NCBI RefSeq assembly: GCF_004762045.1 | Contig: NZ_SJOM01000007.1 | Span: forward strand, 3,957,008-4,021,007 | From: Mycobacterium sp. DL99 | Lineage (GTDB): Bacteria > Actinomycetota > Actinomycetes > Mycobacteriales > Mycobacteriaceae | Length of the DNA stretch: 64,000 nucleotides | Direction of reading: 5' to 3' | In this document: one piece after another, positions 42,690 through 53,386 of the stretch | How positions within the stretch are numbered: the stretch's first letter is position 1 | Layout of the letters: each line of letters begins with the position of its first letter | The notes under the pieces: model-generated | The model's database searches: none | What the model saw: only the letters and a program-made list of their open reading frames with translations | Told to the model about the DNA's origin: nothing | Made by a program: the position numbers and the translations under genes

Positions 42690-43193
42690 TTGAAAGACGC
42701 CATTGTCCTGGTTGCCGTTTCGCTGGCAATCGGATTCGCGCTCGGCGGCCTCAGGTCATCCGGCCCACCGGTCGCGGCCCCCGAGCTTCCGGCCCCGCCG
42801 CTGCCTCGACCGGGCGTCTACACCGTCACCGAGACCTCGGGCCACCCGGCGCCGGAGCCCTATGACTGGACCCTGTCGGGTTGCGGACCTCAGTGCCTGC
42901 GGGTGCACTCGCCCGCGCCGGAGGGCGCCTGGCAGCTGGACCTGGCTTGGGACTCCGCCGCCGATCGGCACAAGGGCGCGTGGGTCGGTGAGCGCGTCAA
43001 CCCCGGTGTGCAGTGCCGGCCCGGCAGCCCCCAGCTGAAGACCGGCCCGGTTCCGTTCAAATACGTCATCAGGGCCGATCTAACGGGATTCGTGAACATG
43101 AAGTTCTCCCGGGAGAGCCCGTCGTGCTGGGGTGACACCGCCATGCGCGGCCAGGAACTCGCGCTGAAACGCGCGAAGGCGGTGTGGTCCTAG
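42690..43193 (+). CDS. Small secreted or membrane-anchored protein, unknown
   Basis: A protein of 167 residues from the TTG at 42690, chosen because GGAGG lies 6 nt upstream. It begins with a hydrophobic signal/anchor (DAIVLVAVSLAIGFALGGL, about 3-22), then a Pro-rich segment, and a beta-rich domain containing four Cys (SGCGPQCLR, NPGVQCRPG, SPSCWGD) that could form disulfides outside the membrane, plus VYTVTETSG and LTGFVNMKFSRE. No domain recognised with certainty; mycobacteria have families of such exported proteins. Confidence 0.8.
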   Translation: MKDAIVLVAVSLAIGFALGGLRSSGPPVAAPELPAPPLPRPGVYTVTETSGHPAPEPYDWTLSGCGPQCLRVHSPAPEGAWQLDLAWDSAADRHKGAWVGERVNPGVQCRPGSPQLKTGPVPFKYVIRADLTGFVNMKFSRESPSCWGDTAMRGQELALKRAKAVWS

Positions 43194-43208
43194 GACCGGG
43201 GAATTTGA

Positions 43209-43283
43209 TGGTGGGCGCGGACGGTATCGAACCGCCGACCGCTGGTGTGTAAAACCAGAGCTCTACCACTGAGCTACGCGCCC
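43209..43283 (-). tRNA. tRNA-Val (anticodon TAC)
   Basis: On the reverse strand: acceptor GGGCGCG / CGCGCCC, D arm GCTC...GAGC, anticodon stem CTGGT / ACCAG around loop TTTACAC (anticodon TAC, valine), T arm GGCGG-TTCGATA-CCGTC, and encoded CCA after the discriminator A (CCA at 43209-43211). All four stems pair. It stands alone between an exported-protein gene and ahpE. Confidence 0.97.
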
Positions 43284-43354
43284 CGTCGCAGGCACGGTAC
43301 ACGCCGAGACGGCGCGACCGGAAATCCCGCAAAGGAAAGGAAGGTCAGACTACT

Positions 43355-43816
43355 TCAGCCTTTCAGCGCCGCCAGCGCCTCCCGCCAGACCGCCTGATCG
43401 CGCGGCTGACCCGGATCCATCATCTCGGCGAAGCGGACCTTGCCGGCCCGGTCGACGACGAATGTGCCGCGGTTCGGGTATCCGGCATCGGAATTGAACA
43501 CCCCATAGGCCTGGGTGACCGCACCGTGCGGCCAGAAATCCGACAGCACCGGGAACGTGAATCCACTTTCGATGGACCAGATCTTGTGCGTCGGGGGTGG
43601 ACCGACCGAGATGGCCAGGGTCGCGGTGTCGTCGTTCTCGTACAACGGCAGCTTGTCGCGGATCTCTCCGAGTTCGCCCTCACACACACCGGTGAACGCC
43701 AGCGGAAAGAACACCAGCAGCACGTCCTTGGCGCCGCGGTACCCGCTGAGCGTGATCGGCCTGCCGTTCTGGTCCCGGAGCGTGAAATCGGGCGCCGGGG
43801 CCCCAACGGCCAGCAT
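43355..43816 (-). CDS. ahpE: One-cysteine peroxiredoxin AhpE
   Basis: A 153-residue peroxiredoxin that reduces peroxides and peroxynitrite with a single peroxidatic Cys. The active site PLAFTGVC places Cys45 with the conserved Pro38 and Thr42; there is no resolving Cys later in the protein, as in M. tuberculosis AhpE, so regeneration needs mycothiol/mycoredoxin. Starts at ATG 43816 and overlaps the DUF3052 gene by one base (TGATG), forming a coupled pair. Confidence 0.97.
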   Translation of the reverse strand: MLAVGAPAPDFTLRDQNGRPITLSGYRGAKDVLLVFFPLAFTGVCEGELGEIRDKLPLYENDDTATLAISVGPPPTHKIWSIESGFTFPVLSDFWPHGAVTQAYGVFNSDAGYPNRGTFVVDRAGKVRFAEMMDPGQPRDQAVWREALAALKG

Positions 43817-44256
43817 CAGGTCCGCTTGCCCGCGGCTTTAGAAGATTTCGGCTGCACCAATCGGCTCGCCGTCCAGTCCCCCAACTTGGCCGACGAGGTC
43901 TGCATCAGACCGGCCGTCGGCGCCGATTCGGCGATCTCGGCCGGCAGCACATGCCCAGCCTTGCCGGTCTTGGGAGTCACCACCCAGATCACGCCGTCCT
44001 CGGCGAGTGGGGTGATGGCGTCCATGAGCCGGTCGACGAGATCCCCGTCGTCGTCCCTCCACCAGAGCAATACGACGTCGATGACCTCGTCCGAATCCTC
44101 ATCGAGGAGCTCGGAACCGCACGCTTCCTCGATGTCCGCCCGGATGTCGTCGTCGCTATCCTCGTCCCAACCCAGTTCCTGGACTATCTGATCCTTATGG
44201 ATCCCCAGGATTTGGGCGTAGTTCGGGCCTGAGTCCGTCCCCGCCGCCGCGACCAC
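43816..44256 (-). CDS. DUF3052 protein (Rv2239c type)
   Basis: A 146-residue acidic protein of the actinobacterial DUF3052 family. Conserved-looking parts are LGIHKDQIVQELGWDED, IDVVLLWWRDDDGDLVDRLMDA, IWVVTPKTGKAGHV and the C-terminal basic tail. Homologues accompany ahpE across mycobacteria; function is unknown. Start is GTG or TTG-type at 44256 within the predicted MVAAAGTDSGPNYA stretch; translation is coupled to ahpE. Confidence 0.88.
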   Translation of the reverse strand: MVAAAGTDSGPNYAQILGIHKDQIVQELGWDEDSDDDIRADIEEACGSELLDEDSDEVIDVVLLWWRDDDGDLVDRLMDAITPLAEDGVIWVVTPKTGKAGHVLPAEIAESAPTAGLMQTSSAKLGDWTASRLVQPKSSKAAGKRT

Positions 44257-44402
44257 CGTCGGTCCTCCTTACCTTTCTTCGAGCCTGTCTCAAGACTTGT
44301 TGGTTGCTCGTTCATTTGCGCGCGCGATGCGTGTTGCGACCTATCGTCGCACGGCGACCCACCTGTGCGGGTGTCCGGCGGGCCACTTTGTCCGCCAACC
44401 CG

Positions 44403-44975
44403 TCAGTAAGCCTTGTCGCATCGGGTCAGCGCGTCCTCTCTGGCGGTGTTCGATCGTGTCGACGCCGCATTGAACTGATCAGGGCCGACGTGGCCGGATA
44501 TGGCGGCGACGAGGACTCTCGCCGAGTCGACCCACTCGGTCAGCGCGGCGCGCAGATCCGGTGACAGCGCATCGGACAGGCCCGAGCTGACCAGATCGGC
44601 GCTGCGGTTCAGCCCGTCGATCGCGGGGCCGGCCTTGGCTGCGGTGTCCCCGCCGTTGTTGACCGCTTCGACATAGCCGTTGACGGCGTTGACCGCGTCG
44701 ACGGCCGAGGTGCTGAGGTCCTCACAGACGGTGTGCACGGCGCGTGTGGTCAACGAGGCCTGTCGTTCGGATTCGCGGGTCACCGAGCTGGCCGAGGACT
44801 CCTCGATCGAGGCCTTCACCGACGCACGGTACTCGGGCGCCACGGCGGAATCGACTTGTGCGGTACCACCGGTAACGGACGTACAACCCACCACGACCAT
44901 CGCGATCACCGCGGCGCCACCGAGCGCGCCCGCGGCGATCCGCGCCTTTGCCCCAAACTGCCCATCAACCGGCAC
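44403..44975 (-). CDS. Putative lipoprotein (Rv2240c type)
   Basis: A 190-residue protein with an N-terminal hydrophobic helix ending in a lipobox-like VVVGC (Cys about 31), followed by an alpha-helical, Ala/Ser/Glu-rich outside domain with two further Cys (HTVCEDL and TRCDKAY). The start is GTG at 44975. It could equally be a simple membrane-anchored protein. It sits divergent from aceE, in the same place as Rv2240c in M. tuberculosis, where the product is also uncharacterised. Confidence 0.8.
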   Translation of the reverse strand: MPVDGQFGAKARIAAGALGGAAVIAMVVVGCTSVTGGTAQVDSAVAPEYRASVKASIEESSASSVTRESERQASLTTRAVHTVCEDLSTSAVDAVNAVNGYVEAVNNGGDTAAKAGPAIDGLNRSADLVSSGLSDALSPDLRAALTEWVDSARVLVAAISGHVGPDQFNAASTRSNTAREDALTRCDKAY

Positions 44976-45120
44976 GATCTGCAGACGTTACCGGTTCAGA
45001 AAGCAACTGATGGGTAACTTCCGCACCGCCACCCCCAGCGGCACGGAGGCGGCAAGATAGGTGGACGATAGAAGGTGCCACAAGCACTGTCAGTAGTAAC
45101 CGCCTAACAAGGAGCGGAAG

Positions 45121-47910
<2,790 letters not shown>

Positions 47911-47924
47911 CCAAGATCTCCGAA

Positions 47925-47957
47925 CGGGCGGTCGCTCCATACGGGAGCGACCGCCCG
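47925..47957 (+). terminator. Strong hairpin after aceE
   Basis: A perfect stem of 14 bp: CGGGCGGTCGCTCC (47925-47938) and GGAGCGACCGCCCG (47944-47957) with a 5-nt loop, 15 bp after the aceE stop. There is no T-tract, as is common for mycobacterial terminators. Confidence 0.8.
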
Positions 47958-48009
47958 CCGGAGGGGTGGCTTGGAGGAATCCACCAGAATATTGGCGTAG
48001 CTTTTAGGG

Positions 48010-49284
48010 ATGCCCGACAAGCGGTTCGTTCCGCCCAAATCGACCGTCGAGGTCCTGGAGAGCGTTCCCGACTCGGTGCTGCGCCGGTTGAAGCAGTACT
48101 CCGGCCGACTGGCCACCGAGGCGGTGCACGCCATGGCCGAGCGTCTCGACTTCTTCTCCGATCTGGACGCGTCGCAGCGGGCCAGCGTCCAGCTGGTGGT
48201 ACAGACCGCCGTGGTCAACTTCGTCGAGTGGATGCGAGACCCGGAAAGCGACGTCAGCTATACCGCCCAGGCGTTCGAGGTGGTGCCACAGGACCTGCGC
48301 CGCCGCATCGCACTGCGCCAGTCGGTCGAGATGGTGCGGACCTCGATGGAGTTCTTCGAGGAGGTGGTGCCGCTGCTGGCCCGATCCGAGGAGCAGCTCA
48401 ACGCGCTGACCGCGGGCATCCTGCGCTACAGCCGGGACCTGGCCTTCGCGGCCGCCAGCGCCTACGCCGACCAGGCCGAGGCCCGCGGGGCCTGGGATCT
48501 GCGGATGGAGGCCAATGTCGTCGACGCGGTGGTGCGCGGCGATTCCGGACCTGAGCTGCAGTCCCAGGCGGCGGCGCTGAATTGGGACGCCACCGCGCCG
48601 GCCACGGTGATCGTCGGCCTGCCGCGTCCGGACCGATTGGACCTGGCCCGCGACGACATCCACGACGTCGTGAAGCGCAATGACCGGGCGGCGCTGTCCG
48701 ATGTGCACGGAACCTGGCTCATCACGATCGTCTCGGGCCCGCTGTCAGCAACCGATCGTTTCCTGGTCGACCTGCTGTCGGTGTTCGCCGACGGCCCGGT
48801 GGTGGTCGGGCCGACCTCCCCCACGCTGACGGCCGCGCACCGGAGCGCCACCGAGGCCATCTCCGGGATGAACGCGGTGGCCGGCTGGCCCGGTGCACCC
48901 CGCCCGGTGTCAGCGCGGGAGTTGCTGCCGGAACGGGCCCTACTGGGCGATGCAACGGCCATCGCGGCACTGGAAAGCGAGGTCATGCGCCCGTTGGCCG
49001 ATGCCGGCCCAGCGCTAACCGAGACGCTCGACGCGTTCCTGGATTCAGGCGGCGCCATAGAAGCTTGCGCACGCAAATTGTTCGTTCATCCAAACACGGT
49101 GCGCTACCGGCTGAAACGGATCGGCGACTTCACCGGCCGCGATCCCGCCGTGCCGCGGGACGCCTACGTGCTGCGCGTGGCGTCGACGGTCGGCAGGTTG
49201 AGCAAACAGGCATACCAGCCGAGCACGCCAAATGCCGGAACCGTCGTGATACCGGCAATCCGCCCGGCGCATTCCGTCCGATAG
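48010..49284 (+). CDS. mabR: PucR-type regulator MabR of mycolic acid genes
   Basis: A 424-residue PucR/CdaR-type transcription factor orthologous to Rv2242 (MabR), which in mycobacteria binds upstream of the fabD-acpM-kasA-kasB-accD6 operon. The long N-terminal part is helical and includes a sensor-like domain; the C-terminal HTH of the PucR kind is at ACARKLFVHPNTVRYRLKRIGDFTGRD. Start ATG 48010. It is directly upstream of fabD, separated by 169 bp that carry the MabR palindrome. Confidence 0.95.
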   Translation: MPDKRFVPPKSTVEVLESVPDSVLRRLKQYSGRLATEAVHAMAERLDFFSDLDASQRASVQLVVQTAVVNFVEWMRDPESDVSYTAQAFEVVPQDLRRRIALRQSVEMVRTSMEFFEEVVPLLARSEEQLNALTAGILRYSRDLAFAAASAYADQAEARGAWDLRMEANVVDAVVRGDSGPELQSQAAALNWDATAPATVIVGLPRPDRLDLARDDIHDVVKRNDRAALSDVHGTWLITIVSGPLSATDRFLVDLLSVFADGPVVVGPTSPTLTAAHRSATEAISGMNAVAGWPGAPRPVSARELLPERALLGDATAIAALESEVMRPLADAGPALTETLDAFLDSGGAIEACARKLFVHPNTVRYRLKRIGDFTGRDPAVPRDAYVLRVASTVGRLSKQAYQPSTPNAGTVVIPAIRPAHSVR

Positions 49285-49366
49285 TGGGCCCGAACCGGGC
49301 TCACCGGACATCCGAGAGGCTGTGACAGATTTCGCTGCGGTGAAGGCAATGTCGCATCACATGCAC

Positions 49367-49426
49367 TTTTGTGGGGAACCTACAAAAACATAAGACAAGG
49401 TTCATAATCTCTTACACCCCACAAAA
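49367..49426 (+). promoter_or_regulatory. MabR operator upstream of fabD
   Basis: TTTTGT-n9-ACAAAA at 49367-49387 matches the MabR palindrome reported for this promoter in mycobacteria. In addition TTTTGTGGGG (49367-49376) is exactly complementary to CCCCACAAAA (49417-49426), making a wider 10-bp inverted repeat around the AT-rich core between them. The fabD start is 28 bp after the second arm. Confidence 0.8.
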
Positions 49427-49453
49427 CCGTCTTCACAGTGTTCTCTTAATGAC

Positions 49454-50386
49454 GTGCCTCAACCCGTGCTCGCATTGCTTGCTCCCGGACAGGGATCGCA
49501 GACGCCCGGCATGCTCTCCCCTTGGCTGGAGCTGCCCGGTGCGGCCGATCGCCTCGCCACGTGGTCGCAGATCAGTGGCCTGGATCTGGCGCGTCTGGGA
49601 ACCACCGCCACCGCCGAGGAGATCACTGACACCGCGGTGACGCAGCCGCTGGTGGTAGCCGCCACCCTGCTGGCCTACGAGGAACTGACCAAACGCGGCG
49701 TTCCCGAGACCGCCGAGACCATCGTCGCGGGCCATTCGGTCGGCGAGATCGCCGCCTACGCCATTGCCGGCGTCATCTCCGCGGATGATGCGGTCAAGCT
49801 GGCCGCCACCCGTGGCGCCGAGATGGCCAAGGCCTGCGCCGTGGAGCCGACCGGCATGTCGGCGGTGCTCGGTGGCGACGAGGCCGAGGTGCTGGCCCGG
49901 CTGGAGTCGCTCGACCTGGTCCCCGCCAACCGCAACGCCGCCGGCCAGATCGTGGCCGCCGGCGCGATCGCGGCGTTGGAGAAGCTCGCCGAGGATCCGC
50001 CGGCCAAGGCCCGCGTCCGTCAGCTGGCGACCGCAGGCGCGTTCCACACCCATTACATGGCTTCCGCGCTGGATGGCTACGCCGCCGCCGCCGCGTCTGT
50101 AACAACCTCCGAGCCGACCGCGACACTTCTGTCGAATGCCGACGGCCAGCCGGTCGCCTCGGCAGCCGATGCGATGGAGAAGCTGGTGTCCCAGCTGACC
50201 AAGCCGGTGCGCTGGGACCTGTGCACCGCCACCATGCGGGACCGTTTCTCCGGTGCCGAGCGCGCCGGGATCGTCGAGTTCCCGCCGGCGGGCACCCTGG
50301 TGGGTATCGCCAAGCGTGAACTGAAGGGCACCCCGACCCGCGCGGTCAAGGCTCCCGCAGACCTGGATGGCTTGAACGAGCTCTAG
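49454..50386 (+). CDS. fabD: Malonyl-CoA:ACP transacylase FabD
   Basis: A 310-residue transacylase that loads malonate onto AcpM for FAS-II elongation of meromycolate. The active-site GHSVGE contains the nucleophile Ser, and the catalytic His is in AGAFHTHYM; LLAPGQGSQ at the N-terminus is also typical. Start GTG 49454. First gene of the operon fabD-acpM-kasA-kasB-accD6, under the MabR site. Confidence 0.97.
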   Translation: MPQPVLALLAPGQGSQTPGMLSPWLELPGAADRLATWSQISGLDLARLGTTATAEEITDTAVTQPLVVAATLLAYEELTKRGVPETAETIVAGHSVGEIAAYAIAGVISADDAVKLAATRGAEMAKACAVEPTGMSAVLGGDEAEVLARLESLDLVPANRNAAGQIVAAGAIAALEKLAEDPPAKARVRQLATAGAFHTHYMASALDGYAAAAASVTTSEPTATLLSNADGQPVASAADAMEKLVSQLTKPVRWDLCTATMRDRFSGAERAGIVEFPPAGTLVGIAKRELKGTPTRAVKAPADLDGLNEL

Positions 50387-50479
50387 GTCGAGCGACAACT
50401 GAATATCGCAGTAACAAACGAACGTCCCGAGATGTCCTCCGCACCCGGAGGGCGCTGTCAACAACAAGAAGGAGCCATT

Positions 50480-50776
50480 GTGGCCGCCAGTCAAGAAGAA
50501 ATCATCGCCGGTCTCGCCGAGATCATCGAAGAGGTCACCGGCATCGAGCCGTCTGAGGTGACCCCGGAGAAGTCGTTCGTCGACGACCTGGACATCGACT
50601 CGCTGTCGATGGTCGAGATCGCCGTGCAGACCGAGGACAAGTACGGCGTGAAGATCCCCGACGAGGATCTCGCCGGCCTGCGCACCGTGGGTGACGTCGT
50701 CTCCTACATCCAGAAGCTCGAAGAAGAGAACCCCGAGGCTGCCGCCGCCCTGCGCGAGAAGTTTGGCTCGGAATGA
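50480..50776 (+). CDS. acpM: Meromycolate acyl carrier protein AcpM
   Basis: An acyl carrier protein of 98 residues from the GTG at 50480 (AAGGAG site). The phosphopantetheine site is Ser41 in DIDSLSMVEI. It is almost identical to M. tuberculosis AcpM through YIQKLEEENPEAA, but ends at about residue 98, whereas the M. tuberculosis protein has a C-terminal tail to 115. It is 93 bp after fabD and overlaps kasA by 4 bp (ATGA). Confidence 0.97.
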   Translation: MAASQEEIIAGLAEIIEEVTGIEPSEVTPEKSFVDDLDIDSLSMVEIAVQTEDKYGVKIPDEDLAGLRTVGDVVSYIQKLEEENPEAAAALREKFGSE

Positions 50777-52023
50777 CCAGACCTTCCACTGCTAACGGAG
50801 GCTTCCCGAACGTCGTGGTGACTGCCGTGGAGGCCACCACGGCGCTCGCTGCTGACATCGAGAGCACGTGGAAGGGCCTCCTGGCCGGAGAAAGCGGCAT
50901 CCGTGAGTTGACCGACGACTTCGTCACCAAGTGGGACCTTCCGGTGCGTATCGGTGGCCACCTGGTCGATGACATCGACAGTCACTTGACGCGCATCGAG
51001 CTGCGCCGTAATTCCTACGTGCAGCGCATGTCACTGGTGCTCGCCCGACGGCTGTGGAAGACCGCCGGTGCGCCCGAGGTCGATCCCGATCGGTTCGCCG
51101 TCGTGATCGGCACGGGCCTCGGCGGTGGCGAGAAGATCGTCGAGACCTACGACGCGATGAACGAGGGCGGGATCCGCAAGGTCAGCCCGCTCGCCGTTCA
51201 GATGATCATGCCCAACGGTGCGGCCGCGGTCGCCGGACTTGAGCTCGGCGCCCGCGCCGGGGTCATCACGCCGGTGTCGGCGTGTTCGTCGGGATCTGAG
51301 GCCATCGCCCACGGCTGGCGTCAGATCGTGATGGGTGACGCTGACTTCGCCGTCGTCGGAGGCGTCGAAGGCGGTATCGAGGCGCTGCCGATCGCGGCGT
51401 TCTCGATGATGCGCGCCATGTCGACCCGCAACGACGACCCCCAGGGTGCGTCGCGGCCGTTCGACAAGGACCGTGACGGATTCGTGTTCGGCGAGGCCGG
51501 CGCGATGATGATCATCGAAACCGAGGAGCATGCCCTGGCCCGTGGCGCCAAGCCGCTGGCCCGCATCATGGGTGCCGGTATCACCTCGGACGCATTCCAT
51601 ATGGTCGCTCCGGCGGACAACGGTCACCGTGCCGGTGCCGCGATGAAGCGGGCGATGGAAACCGCGGGTCTGGAAGCCAAGGACATCGACCACATCAATG
51701 CCCACGGCACGGCCACCCCGATCGGCGACACCGCCGAGGCCAATGCCATCCGCGTTGCCGGATGCCAGAACGCCGCGGTCTACGCGCCGAAGTCGGCGCT
51801 GGGTCACTCGATCGGCGCAGTCGGTGCGCTGGAGTCGGTGTTGACGGTGCTCGCGTTGCGCGACGGGGTCATCCCCCCGACGCTTAACTACGAAACGCCG
51901 GATCCTGAGATCGATCTCGATGTGGTTGCGGGCGAGCCTCGTTATGGCGACTACAAGTACGCCATCAACAACTCGTTCGGATTCGGTGGCCACAATGTGG
52001 CTCTGGCGTTCGGGAAGTACTGA
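50773..52023 (+). CDS. kasA: Beta-ketoacyl-ACP synthase KasA
   Basis: A 416-residue elongating condensing enzyme of FAS-II. Catalytic residues: Cys171 in SACSSGS, His in NAHGTATPIGD, Lys in SALGHSIG region and the second His there. Length equals the M. tuberculosis enzyme. It begins within the acpM stop (ATGA), giving translational coupling with its carrier protein. Confidence 0.98.
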   Translation: MTRPSTANGGFPNVVVTAVEATTALAADIESTWKGLLAGESGIRELTDDFVTKWDLPVRIGGHLVDDIDSHLTRIELRRNSYVQRMSLVLARRLWKTAGAPEVDPDRFAVVIGTGLGGGEKIVETYDAMNEGGIRKVSPLAVQMIMPNGAAAVAGLELGARAGVITPVSACSSGSEAIAHGWRQIVMGDADFAVVGGVEGGIEALPIAAFSMMRAMSTRNDDPQGASRPFDKDRDGFVFGEAGAMMIIETEEHALARGAKPLARIMGAGITSDAFHMVAPADNGHRAGAAMKRAMETAGLEAKDIDHINAHGTATPIGDTAEANAIRVAGCQNAAVYAPKSALGHSIGAVGALESVLTVLALRDGVIPPTLNYETPDPEIDLDVVAGEPRYGDYKYAINNSFGFGGHNVALAFGKY

Positions 52024-52101
52024 CAACGGGTAGAAACCCGATAGGTAACCCCGGAAGGCACCCACACCGAGGGAAAGCACGGAAGGAAGAACACAGCAAA
52101 T

Positions 52102-53355
52102 ATGGCGGGATTGTCCACTGGGAACGGTCTTCCCAATGTGGTTGTCACCGGCGTAGCCATGTCAACGGCGCTGGCAACCGATGCTGAGAACACCTGGAAG
52201 AAGCTGCTCGACGGTCAGAGCGGGATCCGGTTACTCACTGATTCGTTCGTCGAGCAGTACGACCTACCGGTTCGCATCGGCGGGCACCTCCTAGAGGACT
52301 TCGATCACGAGCTGACGCGGGTTGAACTGCGCCGGTTGTCATATTTGCAGAAGATGTCGACGGTGATCGGCCGCCGGGTCTGGGCCAACGCTGGCTCGCC
52401 GGAGGTCGATACCCGACGACTCATGGTGTCCATTGGCACCGGCATGGGTTCCTCCGAGGAACTCCTGTTCGCCTACGACGCCATGCGGAACAAGGGGCTG
52501 CGCGCCGTGTCGCCGCTCGTTGTTCAGATGTACATGCCGAACGGGGCGGCGGCGGCGGTCGGGCTCGAACGCAAGGCCAAGGCCGGGGTCAGCACCCTGA
52601 TCTCGGCATGTGCGTCCGGTTCCGAGGCCATCGCCAACGCGTGGCGCAATATCGTTCTCGGCGAAGCCGACATCGCCATCTGTGGTGGCGTCGAGACAAA
52701 GATCGAAGCGGTGCCGATCGCCGGCTTCGCCCAGATGCGCATCGTCCTGTCCAACAGCAACGACGATCCGCCGGGTGCCTGCAAGCCGTTCGACAAGGAC
52801 CGCAACGGGTTTGTGTTCGGTGAGGGCGCCGCGCTCATGGTGATCGAGACCGAGGAGCACGCCAAGGCTCGCGGAGCGAACATCCTGGGCCGCCTCATGG
52901 GCGCGAGCATCACCTCTGACGGCTACCACATCGTGGCGCCGGACCCCAATGGTGAGCAGGCCGGTTACGCCATGACCCGCGCCATTCAGCTGGCGGGTCT
53001 GCAGCCCACAGACATCGATCACATCAACGCGCATGCCACGGGCACCAGCGTCGGCGATGTGGCCGAGGGGAAAGCCATCAACAACGCGATGCGCGGCCAT
53101 GTGCCCGCCGTCTACGCGCCCAAGTCCGCGCTCGGCCATTCGGTCGGTGCGGTCGGCGCAGTGGAGTCCATCCTGACCGTTATGGCGCTGCGAGACGGCG
53201 TCATTCCCCCGACGCTCAACCTGCGCAACCTTGATCCGGAGATCGATCTGGACGTGGTGGCCGGTGAGCCGCGACAGGGCGACTTCAAGTACGCCATCAA
53301 CAATTCGTTCGGATTCGGTGGGCACAACGTCGCGCTCGCCTTCGGGAAGTACTGA
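52102..53355 (+). CDS. kasB: Beta-ketoacyl-ACP synthase KasB
   Basis: A 417-residue paralogue of KasA that extends meromycolate to full length. Catalytic Cys170 is in SACASGS, with NAHATGTSVGD and SALGHSVGAVGAVES completing the triad. The gene is a tandem copy of kasA and follows it by 78 bp. The intergenic piece contains GGAAGGAAGAACA, a ribosome-site-rich stretch before the ATG at 52102. Confidence 0.97.
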   Translation: MAGLSTGNGLPNVVVTGVAMSTALATDAENTWKKLLDGQSGIRLLTDSFVEQYDLPVRIGGHLLEDFDHELTRVELRRLSYLQKMSTVIGRRVWANAGSPEVDTRRLMVSIGTGMGSSEELLFAYDAMRNKGLRAVSPLVVQMYMPNGAAAAVGLERKAKAGVSTLISACASGSEAIANAWRNIVLGEADIAICGGVETKIEAVPIAGFAQMRIVLSNSNDDPPGACKPFDKDRNGFVFGEGAALMVIETEEHAKARGANILGRLMGASITSDGYHIVAPDPNGEQAGYAMTRAIQLAGLQPTDIDHINAHATGTSVGDVAEGKAINNAMRGHVPAVYAPKSALGHSVGAVGAVESILTVMALRDGVIPPTLNLRNLDPEIDLDVVAGEPRQGDFKYAINNSFGFGGHNVALAFGKY

Positions 53356-53386
53356 GACCCAGCGCTTTCCATCAAAGGAGACCTTT

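Noticed and set aside
50773..53355. kasA/kasB similarity as a possible assembly duplication
   Set aside because: The two proteins differ throughout and match the known tandem kasA-kasB arrangement of mycobacteria.
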